Below, one piece after another: positions 41,871 through 51,126 of a stretch of DNA of 64,000 nt. The position numbers and the translations under genes are program-made. The stretch is from Bradyrhizobium nanningense (GTDB lineage: Bacteria; Pseudomonadota; Alphaproteobacteria; Rhizobiales; Xanthobacteraceae). The stretch lies in assembly GCF_004114535.1 (NCBI RefSeq), contig NZ_LBJC01000014.1, positions 62,001 through 126,000 on the forward strand, written 5' to 3'. The notes under the pieces are model-generated. The model was not told the origin of the DNA and searched no databases. It saw nothing but the letters and a program-made list of their open reading frames with translations. Each line of letters opens with the position of its first letter. The first letter of the stretch is position 1.

Positions 41871-43484
41871 ATGACCGGAGACACCGCAGCCACCATCGCG
41901 AAGGCTCGCGAGCATTCCATCGGCGATCTCCTGCGCCGCTCGGCGGCCCGCGAGCCGAACAAGCTCGCGCTGAGCTGCGGCGACGCGACCTGGAGCTTTG
42001 CCGAGATGGACGCGATCTGCAACCGGCTCGGCCGCGGTTTGCTTGGTCTCGGAGCCAGGAAGGGCGATCGTATCGCCGTGCTCTCGCGCAACTCGCACGC
42101 CTTCGCCGCGCTGCGCTTTGCGGTGGCGCGGATCGGCGCCGTACTGGTGCCGATCAACTTCATGCTCAATCCGGACGAGATCAATTTCATCCTGAAGAGC
42201 TCCGGGGCAAAATTGCTCGCGGCCGGTCCCGATTTCGTCGAGCCCGCGCGCGCAGCCAGCGCCAAGGATTGCGCCGTCGAGAAGATGATCTGGCTGCCGG
42301 GCGAGGATCCCGCATCAGTGCCGGCGGGCCTCACCACCTTCGACGATCTGCTCGATGCCGACGGCTCGTTCCTGGACACGTCGGTCGACAGCCGCGATCT
42401 CGCCCAGATCGTCTACACCTCAGGCACGGAATCCCTGCCCAAGGGCGCGATGCTGACCCATGAAGCCGTGATGTGGCAGTATGTCAGCTGCATCATCGAT
42501 GGCGGCATGAGCGTGGACGACAAGTTCCTGCATGCGCTGCCGCTCTATCACTGCGCCCAGCTCGATGTGTTCCTGGGACCGCAAGTCTATCTCGGCGCTT
42601 CCGGCGTCATCACGGGCAAGCCGACGGCCGACAACATTCTGGTGCTGATCCAGGCGCACAAGATCACGTCCTTCTTCGCGCCGCCGACGATCTGGATCGC
42701 GATGCTGCGCTCGCCGAACTTCGACAAGACCGATCTGTCGACCTTGCAGAAGGGCTATTACGGCGCCTCGATCATGCCGGTGGAGGTGCTGCTCGAGCTT
42801 CAGCGACGCCTGCCCGCCGTCAAGTTCTGGAACTTCTACGGCCAGACCGAGATCGCGCCGCTCGCGACCGTGCTGCGGCCGGAGGACCAGCTGCGCAAGG
42901 CGGGCTCGGCCGGCAAGCCCGTGCTGAATGTCGAGACGCGCGTGGTCAATACAGCGATGGAGGACGTCAGGGTCGGCGAAGTCGGCGAGATCGTGCACCG
43001 CTCGCCGCATCTGCTGTCCGGCTATTACAACGATCCCGTGAAGACCGCGGCAGCGTTTGCCGGAGGCTGGTTTCACTCCGGCGATCTCGCCACCGTCGAC
43101 GAGGAGGGCCACATCACCGTGGTCGACCGCGTCAAGGACATGATCAAGACCGGCGGCGAGAACGTCGCGAGCCGCGAGGTCGAGGAGATGGTCTATCGCA
43201 TTCCCGCCGTGTCGGAGGTCGCCGTGGTCGGTCTGCCAGATCCGCGCTGGATCGAGGCGGTCACCGCCATCGTCGTGGTCAAGAGCGGCGAAAAGCTCGA
43301 CGAGGACGCCGTCATCAAGCACTGCGCCGGCCAGATGGCGCATTTCAAGGTGCCCAAGCGCGTCATCTTCGTCGATGCCTTGCCGAAGAATCCGAGCGGC
43401 AAGCTGCTTAAGCGCGAGCTGCGCCAGCGCTTCGTCGGCGGCGAGACCCTCGACAAGGCGGTGCAGAAGAGCTTTGGCACCTGA
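41871..43484 (+). CDS. Acyl-CoA synthetase (AMP-dependent ligase)
   Basis: A 537-aa ANL-superfamily ligase that adenylates a carboxylic acid and transfers it to CoA. The P-loop-like motif is YTSGTESLPKGAMLTH, the aromatic motif FWNFYGQTE, the hinge GWFHSGDLATVDEEGHITVV with KTGGENVASREVEE, and the catalytic Lys lies in KNPSGKLLKREL. GGGGAAGGAAG precedes the ATG. Length and motif spacing are those of medium/long-chain fatty-acyl-CoA ligases. It is followed 14 bases later by a quinone-reductase-like oxidoreductase and divergent from a periplasmic binding protein. Acid identity unknown. Confidence 0.92.
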   Translation: MTGDTAATIAKAREHSIGDLLRRSAAREPNKLALSCGDATWSFAEMDAICNRLGRGLLGLGARKGDRIAVLSRNSHAFAALRFAVARIGAVLVPINFMLNPDEINFILKSSGAKLLAAGPDFVEPARAASAKDCAVEKMIWLPGEDPASVPAGLTTFDDLLDADGSFLDTSVDSRDLAQIVYTSGTESLPKGAMLTHEAVMWQYVSCIIDGGMSVDDKFLHALPLYHCAQLDVFLGPQVYLGASGVITGKPTADNILVLIQAHKITSFFAPPTIWIAMLRSPNFDKTDLSTLQKGYYGASIMPVEVLLELQRRLPAVKFWNFYGQTEIAPLATVLRPEDQLRKAGSAGKPVLNVETRVVNTAMEDVRVGEVGEIVHRSPHLLSGYYNDPVKTAAAFAGGWFHSGDLATVDEEGHITVVDRVKDMIKTGGENVASREVEEMVYRIPAVSEVAVVGLPDPRWIEAVTAIVVVKSGEKLDEDAVIKHCAGQMAHFKVPKRVIFVDALPKNPSGKLLKRELRQRFVGGETLDKAVQKSFGT

Positions 43485-43498
43485 GAGGGACGCTTCCC

Positions 43499-44506
43499 AT
43501 GAAAGCCTGGCAGGTCGCGCGCGACTGGTCGATCGAGGGAATGGAGCTGGCCGATCTGCCCGAGCCTGCGCCCGGACCCGGCCAGGTTGCGGTGCGGATG
43601 AAGACGGCATCGCTCAATTATCGCGATCTGCTCACCGTGCAAGGCAAGGGCGGCGTCACCAGGTTGCCGCTGATTCCGTTCTCAGACGGCGCGGGCGAGG
43701 TGGTCGCCGTCGGCGAGGGCGTCACGCGCGTTGCGGTCGGTGATCGCGTCTGTCCGATGTTCTTCCAGTCCTGGATCGATGGACAAGTTTCGGCCGCCAG
43801 CCGCCGTCACGCGCTCGGCGGCACGCGGCCCGGCGTGCTGCAGGAGGTGATCGTGCTCGACGCCAAGGGCGTCAGCCGCGTGCCCTCGCACCTGTCGTTC
43901 CGAGAGGCTGCGACGCTGCCCTGCGCTGGACTCACCGCCTGGCGCGCGCTGTTCGAAGAAGCGAATGTGAAGCCCGGCGATACCGTGCTGGTGCAGGGCA
44001 CCGGCGGCGTCTCGATCTTCGCGCTGCAATTCGCAAAGCTCGCCGGTGCAAGCGTGATCGTGACGTCGTCGAGCGATGAGAAGCTCGAACGTGCCAGGGC
44101 GCTCGGCGCCGACCACACCATCAACTATCGTTCGGTGCCGGAGTGGGGCAAGGCGGCCGCGGAATGGACCGGCGGAGGCGTCGATCACGTCGTCGAGGTC
44201 GGTGGCAAGGACACCTTTGCGCAATCGCTCGAGGCCGCGCGTGTCGGCGGTACCATCCTGGTGATCGGCGTGCTCACGGGCTTCTCGCAGCAGATCGCGA
44301 TTCCGAGCCTGTTCGCCAAGAACCTGCACGTCATCGGCCTCTCCGTCGGCAGCCGCCGCATATTCGAAGGCATGACGGCCGCGATCGAACGCAACAGCAT
44401 GAAGCCGGTGATCGATCGCGTATTCAGTTTCGATGCCGTGCCGGACGCGCTACGCCTGATGCAGCAGGGCGGTCACTTCGGCAAGATCGTGGTGGAGTTT
44501 CCCTGA
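43499..44506 (+). CDS. MDR-family NAD(P)-dependent oxidoreductase (quinone oxidoreductase-like)
   Basis: A 335-aa medium-chain reductase. NYRDLLTVQG replaces the zinc-ligand Cys region of true alcohol dehydrogenases, which marks the zinc-independent branch. The cofactor motif is VLVQGTGGVSIFALQFAK. The end MQQGGHFGKIVVEFP is common in this group. It probably reduces an activated double bond or carbonyl. Probable operon with the ligase (14-base spacer, GAGAGGGA upstream). Confidence 0.88.
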   Translation: MKAWQVARDWSIEGMELADLPEPAPGPGQVAVRMKTASLNYRDLLTVQGKGGVTRLPLIPFSDGAGEVVAVGEGVTRVAVGDRVCPMFFQSWIDGQVSAASRRHALGGTRPGVLQEVIVLDAKGVSRVPSHLSFREAATLPCAGLTAWRALFEEANVKPGDTVLVQGTGGVSIFALQFAKLAGASVIVTSSSDEKLERARALGADHTINYRSVPEWGKAAAEWTGGGVDHVVEVGGKDTFAQSLEAARVGGTILVIGVLTGFSQQIAIPSLFAKNLHVIGLSVGSRRIFEGMTAAIERNSMKPVIDRVFSFDAVPDALRLMQQGGHFGKIVVEFP

Positions 44507-44631
44507 AGGGCGCTCGAAGAGATTGGAGCACACCAATCATCTCGTATCCAAAATGCGAGCAACGAGAGGATCCAGAGTTTTCCCGCAGACGCAATCTGGA
44601 TCGCTGCTCGCTCCGGTTCTTGCAATGGCGA

Positions 44632-45834
44632 TCAATACTTCTTCACCGCCGCCCCGAACGCGAACCACAGCGCCATCGATGCGAGGCCGAAGCCGCCGAG
44701 CAGCAGGAAGGTCGGTCCGTAGCCGATCCATTGCGCGATCCAGCCGCCGAGCGCGGGACTGAGGCTGGCGCCGACGCCCTGCACGGTGATCACGGCGCCC
44801 TGGCCGAGATTGATGCGGCCGGTGCCGTTGAGCGCGCGCGCGATCATGCCGGGAACGGCGACCGTCTGCAGGCCGGTGCCGATGCCGTCGAGCACCTGCA
44901 TCGGTATGACGCCCCACCATCCCGTGACGAAGAAGGCCAGCACGCCGCGGATGGGCAGAAACACGAAGGAGACCAGGATCACCGGCCAGTAATTGCGCTT
45001 GCTCGCGGCCTTCATCGCGATCAGCGAGGTCACGATCATGACGCCCTGTGCGATCACCACGGTGGTGGCGACGAAGCTCGGGCCGTTGGCCTGCGCTTCG
45101 GCCACGGCTGCAAGCCCGTAGAGCGGCACGATGGCGGCATTGCCGAGATGGAAAAGAGCGAGCGCGAGTGCCAGCACGAGCAGCGGCTTGTGCTTGAGCA
45201 GCATCGTCATCGCATCCGGCGGAGCCTTCGAGTCGTCCTCCTTGCTGCCGCGCGAGGCACGGTCGTCGATCGCCTTGGCGGGGATCATCAGCACGCAGGC
45301 GATCGCGATGGCGCCGAACACGGCCGCCAGCACGAACACGGCGACATAGCCGAACTTGTAGCCGAGATAGCCCGACAATGCGGCGCCGACCATGTTGCCG
45401 GCGTGATTGAACGCCTGGTTGCGTCCGTTGACCGCATTGAAACCCTTCTGCTTGGCGATGCCGAGCGTGATGCCCGTCACCGCCGGCACGATGGCGGCGC
45501 TCGCCAGCGATTGCGCCACCTGGGAGAACGTCACCGCCCAGAAATTTTGCGAGATCAGGATGATCGCGGACGCAAGAACGACGCAGATGCCGGGAATGAC
45601 GACCCATAGCCGCTTGTTGCGGCTGGAATCGATGAAGCCGCCGATCGGGGTCGTGATCAGCATGCCCGCGACATTGCCGATCGTCAGCGCGGTGCCGATC
45701 AGCCCGGTCGCCCAGCCGCGCTCCTGAAGGAAGACGCCGACGAACGGACCGATGCCCGACTGCATGTCGGCCATGAAGAAGTTGAGCGCGAACAGGGGCC
45801 ACAGGTGGGACCAGGAGGGAGGCCGCGATGTCAT
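44632..45834 (-). CDS. MFS transporter
   Basis: A 400-aa permease with 12 helices. It starts WSHLWPLFALNFFMADMQSG and has TIGNVAGMLITTPIGGFIDS with a motif-A-like loop (DSSRNKR). The central loop GSKEDDSKAPPD is charged, and the second half has RINLGQGAVITVQGVGASLS. Layout resembles drug/sugar MFS carriers of unknown specificity. It faces the MBL gene at 46010 divergently (175 bases). Confidence 0.85.
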   Translation of the reverse strand: MTSRPPSWSHLWPLFALNFFMADMQSGIGPFVGVFLQERGWATGLIGTALTIGNVAGMLITTPIGGFIDSSRNKRLWVVIPGICVVLASAIILISQNFWAVTFSQVAQSLASAAIVPAVTGITLGIAKQKGFNAVNGRNQAFNHAGNMVGAALSGYLGYKFGYVAVFVLAAVFGAIAIACVLMIPAKAIDDRASRGSKEDDSKAPPDAMTMLLKHKPLLVLALALALFHLGNAAIVPLYGLAAVAEAQANGPSFVATTVVIAQGVMIVTSLIAMKAASKRNYWPVILVSFVFLPIRGVLAFFVTGWWGVIPMQVLDGIGTGLQTVAVPGMIARALNGTGRINLGQGAVITVQGVGASLSPALGGWIAQWIGYGPTFLLLGGFGLASMALWFAFGAAVKKY

Positions 45835-46009
45835 CGATACCTAAACATGCTCTTCGTGTGCCGTGATCCTCGTGGCCAATCGTTCTGGCGTCGATCTGAA
45901 CGTAACGGGCGCTCGCCGTGTTGGTTCCAGTCACTCCCCCGACGCTCATCGAGCTTGCTGAAAGCGCGTTCGCGATGTCATCCTGCGATCTTCCCACGGA
46001 GCTCGAGCC

Positions 46010-46813
46010 ATGCCTCTCTGGACCTGCGAAACCTGCGGCGCGCAATTCCCGAACGGCGGAAATCCGCCCGCCTCCTGCGTGATCTGTGAGGACGAGCGGC
46101 AGTTCGTGAACTGGAAAGGGCAGACCTTTCTCACGCGCGAGGAGCTCGCGCGGGGGCACCGACTGGTGGGGCGTGACGATCTCGGCCTCACCGGCATCGG
46201 CCTGGAGCCGAGCTTCGCCATCGGACAGCGGGCGCTGCTGGTGCCACAAGGCGACGGCTGCGTGATGTGGGATTGCATTCCGCTCGCAACCGACGACGCT
46301 ATCCAGCATGTCGCAGCACTCGGTGGACTGAAGGCCATCGCGATCTCGCATCCGCACTATTACGGCGCGGTCGCCGACTGGAGCGACGCCTTCGGCGGCG
46401 TGCCGGTCTATCTGCATGCCGACGATCGCGCTTTCGTCACGCGGCCGCATCCCTCGATCGTGCACTGGACCGGGGAAAGCCACCGCATCTTCGACGATGT
46501 GCTGCTGCTGCGCACGGGCGGTCATTTCGCCGGTGCCACCGTGCTGCACTCCGCGCGCAGTGCGGACGGCAGGGGCGCGCTGCTCACCGGCGACATCGCA
46601 CAGGTCACGATGGACCGCCGCTTCGTCAGCTTCATGTACTCCTATCCCAACTACATGCCGCTCAATGCAGCCGCGGTGCGGCGGATCGCGGCAGCCGTCG
46701 AGCCGCTCGCCTTCGATCGCATCTATGGCGCGTGGTGGGGGCGCAATATCGCCAGCGGCGCCAAGGTCGCCTTCGCGGCGTCAGTTGCGCGCTATCTGGC
46801 GGCCATCGCCTGA
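46010..46813 (+). CDS. MBL-fold protein with N-terminal zinc knuckle
   Basis: 267 aa. Residues 1-35 carry CETCGAQF and CVICEDERQF, a rubredoxin-like C-x2-C...C-x2-C site. The MBL domain follows with ISHPHYYGAVADWSD, where the usual HxHxDH is reduced to HPHYYG (no DH pair), TGGHFAGATVLH and a TGDIAQ Asp. The loss of two ligands suggests a mononuclear or inactive metal site, typical of a subfamily rather than decay since the rest is intact. GGAG precedes the ATG. Function unknown. Confidence 0.82.
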   Translation: MPLWTCETCGAQFPNGGNPPASCVICEDERQFVNWKGQTFLTREELARGHRLVGRDDLGLTGIGLEPSFAIGQRALLVPQGDGCVMWDCIPLATDDAIQHVAALGGLKAIAISHPHYYGAVADWSDAFGGVPVYLHADDRAFVTRPHPSIVHWTGESHRIFDDVLLLRTGGHFAGATVLHSARSADGRGALLTGDIAQVTMDRRFVSFMYSYPNYMPLNAAAVRRIAAAVEPLAFDRIYGAWWGRNIASGAKVAFAASVARYLAAIA

Positions 46814-46825
46814 GCCAGATATATC

Positions 46826-46858
46826 TTGCTGGTCTCTAATAACTGTACTATAAGTACA
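46826..46858 (+). promoter_or_regulatory. Putative promoter overlapped by an inverted repeat, upstream of the MetX-like gene
   Basis: TTGCTG (46826) and TATAAG (46849) are 17 bases apart, a plausible sigma-70 pair. The -10 element lies inside the inverted repeat TGTACT-ATA-AGTACA (46844-46858), which would make it repressible. It is 91 bases upstream of the ATG at 46950. Confidence 0.45.
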
Positions 46859-46949
46859 TTATAAGCTGCAATGACGCGGATGCGAGTCCGGCATGATCAA
46901 TGCATCGTGGAAGCCGCGGCGCTCTGCGGCGTGAGCGGGAGTTGGACGC

Positions 46950-47966
46950 ATGACGGGCCTGCAGGATTACGAGATTTTCGACGCCGGCGACGTCACGCTG
47001 CAATCCGGGGCCGTCTTCCCCTCGCTGAAGCTTGCCTACAAGACCTATGGCACGCTGAGCCCGGCCAGGGACAACGTCATCCTCTATCCGACCTCGTTCA
47101 GCGCGCAGCACATCGACACCGAATGGCTGATCGGCCCCGACGGCGTGCTCGATCCGACGCGCTACTTCATCATCATCCCGAACCTTTTGGGCAACGGCCT
47201 GTCGTCCTCGCCGTCGAATTCCGCGGCGCCGTTCCCCGCGGTGACCTATCACGATGCGATCGCAGTCCAGCACCGCCTCCTCACCGAGCGCTTCGGCATC
47301 GCCAGGCTTGCCCTCGTCTACGGCTGGTCGATGGGCGGCATGCAGGCCTATCACTGGGCAGCGCTGCATCCCGACATGGTTGAACGGGCAGCCGTGGTCT
47401 GCGGCGTCTCGCGCTGCGCGCCCTACAATTACGTCTTCCTGGAGAGCGTGAAGGCCGCGCTTACCGCCGATCCCGCCTTCCGCGACGGCCGCTTCGTGGA
47501 AAAACCCGTCGCGGGCTATCGCGCCATGGGCCGCGTCTATGCCGGCTGGGCGATGTCGCATGGCTTCTATCGCGACGAGCTCTGGCGCGAGGCCGGCTTC
47601 ACCTCGCTGGAGGATTATCTGGTCCGCACCTGGGACGCGACTTTCGCACGGCGCGATGCCAACGATCTTCTGGCGCAGATCGGCATCTGGCAGAACGGCG
47701 ACATCAGCCGCTGCAAGCAATTTGGTGGCGATCTCGATCGCGCGCTGGCGGCGATCAAGGCGCATATGCTGCTGATGCCGGGTGCGACCGACCGCTATTT
47801 CGATGTGCGCGACAACGAGGACGAGCTCGGCCGGCTGGTGAACGCGAAGTCGGCGGTGCTGCATCCGATCCCGTCACTGCACGGCCATCGCGCCGGCAAT
47901 CCAGCTGGCAATCCGCGCGACCAGGCCTTCATCAAGGCCGAGGTCGCGGCGCTTCTCGGCAAATAG
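46950..47966 (+). CDS. Alpha/beta hydrolase, homoserine O-acetyltransferase-like (MetX family)
   Basis: 338 aa. The nucleophile elbow is VYGWSMGGMQAYHWA, the acid lies in MLLMPGATDRYFDV and the His in SLHGHRAGNP. Overall layout (LAYKTYGTLSPARDN near the N-terminus) is that of MetX-like acyltransferases and related esterases. True MetX enzymes have a longer lid and conserved Arg positions that are not obvious here, so an acyl-transferase or hydrolase of unknown substrate is safer than methionine synthesis. GGGAG precedes the start. A desaturase follows 17 bases later, a probable operon. Confidence 0.85.
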   Translation: MTGLQDYEIFDAGDVTLQSGAVFPSLKLAYKTYGTLSPARDNVILYPTSFSAQHIDTEWLIGPDGVLDPTRYFIIIPNLLGNGLSSSPSNSAAPFPAVTYHDAIAVQHRLLTERFGIARLALVYGWSMGGMQAYHWAALHPDMVERAAVVCGVSRCAPYNYVFLESVKAALTADPAFRDGRFVEKPVAGYRAMGRVYAGWAMSHGFYRDELWREAGFTSLEDYLVRTWDATFARRDANDLLAQIGIWQNGDISRCKQFGGDLDRALAAIKAHMLLMPGATDRYFDVRDNEDELGRLVNAKSAVLHPIPSLHGHRAGNPAGNPRDQAFIKAEVAALLGK

Positions 47967-47983
47967 GGCAGGGCATTTCGATC

Positions 47984-48931
47984 ATGACCGACGCGACCGT
48001 TTCAGAGTCCGATCACCGCCTAAAGCCGCTGACGCCGGCGATGCTGCGCAAATTGTCGGTCCGCTCCGATCTCAGGGGTGCCGTGCAGAGCCTCGGCCAT
48101 TATGGCGCGATCGTGCTGGTCGGCGCGCTGATCTCTAAGGTTTCCACGACATGGGGCGTGCTCTGGGCGCTGCCGCTGATGGCAGTGCAGGGCTATGTCG
48201 TCGCCTTCCTGTTCATGGCGGTGCACGAGACCGCGCACAAGACCGCGTTCCGGAGCCGCGGCCTCAATCTCGCCGTGGGCCATCTCTCGGCCTTCATCAT
48301 CGGATTGCCTTACGAATATTACTGCCTGTTTCACTGGGACCATCACCGCTACACCCAGGATCCGGACAAGGATCCCGAGCTGATCGTCGGGGTGAAGCCG
48401 GCATCCGACACAGAGCTCGCGATCGCCTATAGCGGCCTGCTCCAGGTCGCCGGCCGTCTCCGGCTGATGCTCGGCCATGCCGGCACCGGCAACGTCACCG
48501 TGCCCTGGATCCCCGAGAGCAAGCGCGCCGTCATCGTGAGAGAGGCGCGTGCCTATGCCGCGCTCTATGTCCTGCTGCTCGCGCTCTCGCTGTGGTTCTC
48601 GTCGGCGCTGCTGCTTTGGGTCTGGATCGTTCCGCTTGTGATCGGGCAGCTCTTCCTGCGACCCTATCTCTATGCCGAGCACACCGGCTGCGAGCGCACC
48701 CGCAGCGCTTTCCAGAACACCCGCACCACCTACACCGCTGCAATCGTCAAATGGTTCGCGTGGAATATGCCCTACCATGTCGAGCACCACGCTTATCCCT
48801 CGATCCCGTTTCACGCGCTGCCGAAGCTGAACGCGATCGTCGACGGCGAGATCGTCCACCGCGGCCGCGGCTACATCCGAACGACGCGCGAGACCTGGGC
48901 TTGGTTTCGCCGGCAGCGGCAGGCCGGCTAG
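47984..48931 (+). CDS. Membrane fatty acid desaturase family protein
   Basis: A 315-aa di-iron membrane enzyme. Three His boxes are visible: HETAHK, HWDHH and VEHHAYP. Four hydrophobic segments place them on the cytoplasmic side. It introduces or oxidises at a C-H bond of a lipid chain (desaturase/hydroxylase/beta-carotene ketolase-like superfamily). The soluble C-terminus is short. Co-transcription with the MetX-like hydrolase (17 bases) suggests lipid modification, but the substrate is not known. Confidence 0.88.
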   Translation: MTDATVSESDHRLKPLTPAMLRKLSVRSDLRGAVQSLGHYGAIVLVGALISKVSTTWGVLWALPLMAVQGYVVAFLFMAVHETAHKTAFRSRGLNLAVGHLSAFIIGLPYEYYCLFHWDHHRYTQDPDKDPELIVGVKPASDTELAIAYSGLLQVAGRLRLMLGHAGTGNVTVPWIPESKRAVIVREARAYAALYVLLLALSLWFSSALLLWVWIVPLVIGQLFLRPYLYAEHTGCERTRSAFQNTRTTYTAAIVKWFAWNMPYHVEHHAYPSIPFHALPKLNAIVDGEIVHRGRGYIRTTRETWAWFRRQRQAG

Positions 48932-48986
48932 TCGCGCGCAAAACTCCGGCCGCGGTGCGACCGGAGTTCTATCGTGAAAGCGAGTA

Positions 48987-49229
48987 TCAGTAGATCCCGT
49001 AGGCGCAGACGTTCACGACGCGGACGCGCAGGCCGTGGCGGGTCTGGACCACGCGCTCCTGATAGCAATTGCTGACACCGGTATTGACGTAGACACCGCC
49101 AAAGCCCCAGCCCGGACCCCAGCCATGGCCCCAATGATGGAAGCCGTGAGCCGAGGCAGCGGTCGGCGCGAGAGCGGCAGCGCCGAGCGAACCGGCGGCG
49201 ATCAGACCCAGAGCAAGCTTACGAAACAT
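48987..49229 (-). CDS. Small secreted Gly/His-rich protein
   Basis: 80 aa. A signal peptide (FRKLALGLIAAGSLGAAALA, cleavage near ASAHG) is followed by a His/Gly/Trp-rich stretch GFHHWGHGWGPGWGFGG and a C-terminal NCYQERVVQTRHGLRVRVVN with two Cys. The ATG at 49229 is preferred because GGAG is seven bases upstream; an ATG six bases earlier is too close. This resembles short periplasmic metal-coordinating proteins of Bradyrhizobium. No function is claimed. Confidence 0.7.
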   Translation of the reverse strand: MFRKLALGLIAAGSLGAAALAPTAASAHGFHHWGHGWGPGWGFGGVYVNTGVSNCYQERVVQTRHGLRVRVVNVCAYGIY

Positions 49230-49366
49230 CTTCATTCTCCAGTTTGGCGCTAAGGCCGTTGTTGTGTCCCTGCATCTCGGTCGGGCCGAGACGGGATTGC
49301 GTTCACGCGCGACGTGGAGAATCGTGTTTCAGGATTGTTTCGTGGCCCGCGCGGAATGTGCCGCCG

Positions 49367-50347
49367 TCACGTTTTCCGCGCCGCGCGATAGCGCGCGGCC
49401 ATTGCCTGCGCCATCTCCATCATCTTGTCGCGGAGATCGGCGGGTTCCAGCACTTCGGCCTCCGGGCCGAGCCGCAACAATTCCGCCGCGGCGTGCCAGG
49501 ATGTCTTGCCGACAGGCACGCGCGCAACGCGCCAGCCGTCGGCATCCGAAGTCTCTTCGAGCTGCGTGCGCGCCTTGACGTAAGGCTGGCTCAGCGCGTC
49601 GAGCAGCTTGACGCCGAACGGCGACAGCCGCACCACCGCGACATTCGGATGCATCTCGGCCTCGAGGCGAAGTGTCGCGGCCTGCCAATAGGCCACGAGA
49701 TCGAAATCGGCGGGGCGCTCGAAGCGGTCGTCGAGCGCCGTGCAGTCGAGCACACGCGCGACGCGATAGGTGCGCACGCTGGCATCGACCTGGCCCGCGA
49801 GGTACCAGTTCCCGCCCTTCAGCACGAGACCGAGCGGGGCGAGGCGGCGCTGCTTCTCCGACCGCCAGCTCTGGTAGCGGATCTTGATCAGCGTCCCGCG
49901 CAGCAGCGCGTCGGCAATCGTGCGCAGATGCGTCGGCTCTTCCGCCTCACCGAACCAGCCGGGCGCGTCCAGATGAAACCGCTCCTGCATCCGCCCGGCG
50001 TCCTCGCGCAGGTTCGCGGGCAGCGCCGCCATCAGCTTGGTCTGCGCGGCGATCATCGCCGCATCCAGCCCGAGCGCCGCGGCGGGGCCCGGGAGCCCAG
50101 CGAGGAACAGTGCGCCAGCCTCGCTCTGCGACAGGCCGTTCAGCCGCACGCGGTAGCCGTCGAGCAGGCGATAGCCGCCCTCCGCGCCACGGTCGGCATA
50201 GACGGGTACGCCGGACGCGGCGAGCGCGTCGATATCGCGATAGATCGTGCGCACCGAGACCTCGCAGGCCTCCGCAAGCTCGGGCGCGGTGACCTGCCCC
50301 TTGGCCTGGAGGGTGGTGAGGATCGACAGCATCCGGCTCGCGCGCAT
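49367..50347 (-). CDS. YafY/WYL-family transcriptional regulator
   Basis: 326 aa. An N-terminal DeoR-type HTH (MRASRMLSILTTLQAKGQVT then ELAEACEVSVRTIYRDIDAL) is followed by a WYL domain (LIKIRYQSWRSEKQRRLAPL with GLVLKGGNWYLAGQ). WYL proteins bind ligands and often repress an adjacent divergent gene. The start is set at 50347; the long frame to 51307 crosses the GST gene. The adjacent palindrome at 50360-50388 and the divergent GST make it the likely local regulator. A second such pair is at 56967-58798. Confidence 0.9.
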   Translation of the reverse strand: MRASRMLSILTTLQAKGQVTAPELAEACEVSVRTIYRDIDALAASGVPVYADRGAEGGYRLLDGYRVRLNGLSQSEAGALFLAGLPGPAAALGLDAAMIAAQTKLMAALPANLREDAGRMQERFHLDAPGWFGEAEEPTHLRTIADALLRGTLIKIRYQSWRSEKQRRLAPLGLVLKGGNWYLAGQVDASVRTYRVARVLDCTALDDRFERPADFDLVAYWQAATLRLEAEMHPNVAVVRLSPFGVKLLDALSQPYVKARTQLEETSDADGWRVARVPVGKTSWHAAAELLRLGPEAEVLEPADLRDKMMEMAQAMAARYRAARKT

Positions 50348-50359
50348 GATTTCCTTAAA

Positions 50360-50388
50360 CCATACCTGACACAGGATGTCAGGTATGG
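50360..50388. promoter_or_regulatory. Operator palindrome between YafY regulator and GST
   Basis: CCATACCTGACA and TGTCAGGTATGG are perfect 12-bp arms around CAGGA, in the 90-base gap between divergent starts at 50347 and 50438. The core CTGACA...GGATGT recurs at the other YafY locus (57708). Confidence 0.8.
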
Positions 50389-50437
50389 TCGCGTAGAGAT
50401 GGGCACCTCGCCAGATGGGCGCCTTAGGAGACCTGCC

Positions 50438-51082
50438 ATGACCGACCCGAACCGCATCGCGCTGTATTACTCGCCGCAAAGCCGTGCCACCGGCACGCGG
50501 GTGCTGCTGGAGGAGCTCGGCGCGCCCTACGATCTCCATGTCCTCAACATGAAGGCCGGCGAACAGCGGAAGCCGGCCTATCTTGCCATCAATCCGCTCG
50601 GCAAGGTCCCGGCGATCCGCCACGGCCAGGCGCTCGTGACCGAGCAGGTCGCGACCACCATCTATCTCGCCGATCTCTTCCCGCAAGCGGGACTGACACC
50701 CGCGCTGAACGATCCCCTGCGCGGCCCATACTTGCGCTGGATCGCCTATTACGGCGCCTCGTTCGAGCCGGCGCTGATCGACAAGTTCATGCAGCGCGAG
50801 CCGGCGCCCATCACGCAGTCGCCCTATGCCGACTACGACACCATGCTGGGCGCGCTCGAAGCGCAGCTGTCGAAGGGGCCGTATCTGCTCGGCGAGCGCA
50901 TGACGGCTGCCGACGTGTTGTGGGGCGTGGCGTTCAATTGGACCATGATGTTCGGCATCGTGCCGAAGAAGGACGTCTTCGTCCGCTATGCCGAGCGCAT
51001 GACCTCGCGCCCGGCGTTCCAGCGCATCACTGCGGCGGACGAGGAGATGGCCGCGCAGCATGCCAAGGCGGCTGGAGCGTAA
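50438..51082 (+). CDS. Glutathione S-transferase
   Basis: 214 aa. The thioredoxin-like N-domain has RIALYYSPQSRATGTRVLLE, with Ser near the YSPQSR site, and NPLGKVPAIRHGQALVTEQV (cis-Pro and the glutamate-binding Glu). The C-domain is helical with GPYLLGERMTAADVLWGVAF. AGGAG is seven bases from the ATG. The divergent YafY regulator and the palindrome between them suggest inducible expression. Confidence 0.9.
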   Translation: MTDPNRIALYYSPQSRATGTRVLLEELGAPYDLHVLNMKAGEQRKPAYLAINPLGKVPAIRHGQALVTEQVATTIYLADLFPQAGLTPALNDPLRGPYLRWIAYYGASFEPALIDKFMQREPAPITQSPYADYDTMLGALEAQLSKGPYLLGERMTAADVLWGVAFNWTMMFGIVPKKDVFVRYAERMTSRPAFQRITAADEEMAAQHAKAAGA

Positions 51083-51126
51083 GGGCGTTCGCGTTGATGA
51101 CGAAAGGCGCGCCCCCAATCTCCGCC

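Noticed and set aside
49244..50437. Extended plus-strand start for the GST at 50438
   Set aside because: It would be antisense to the YafY regulator; AGGAG and the operator place the start at 50438.
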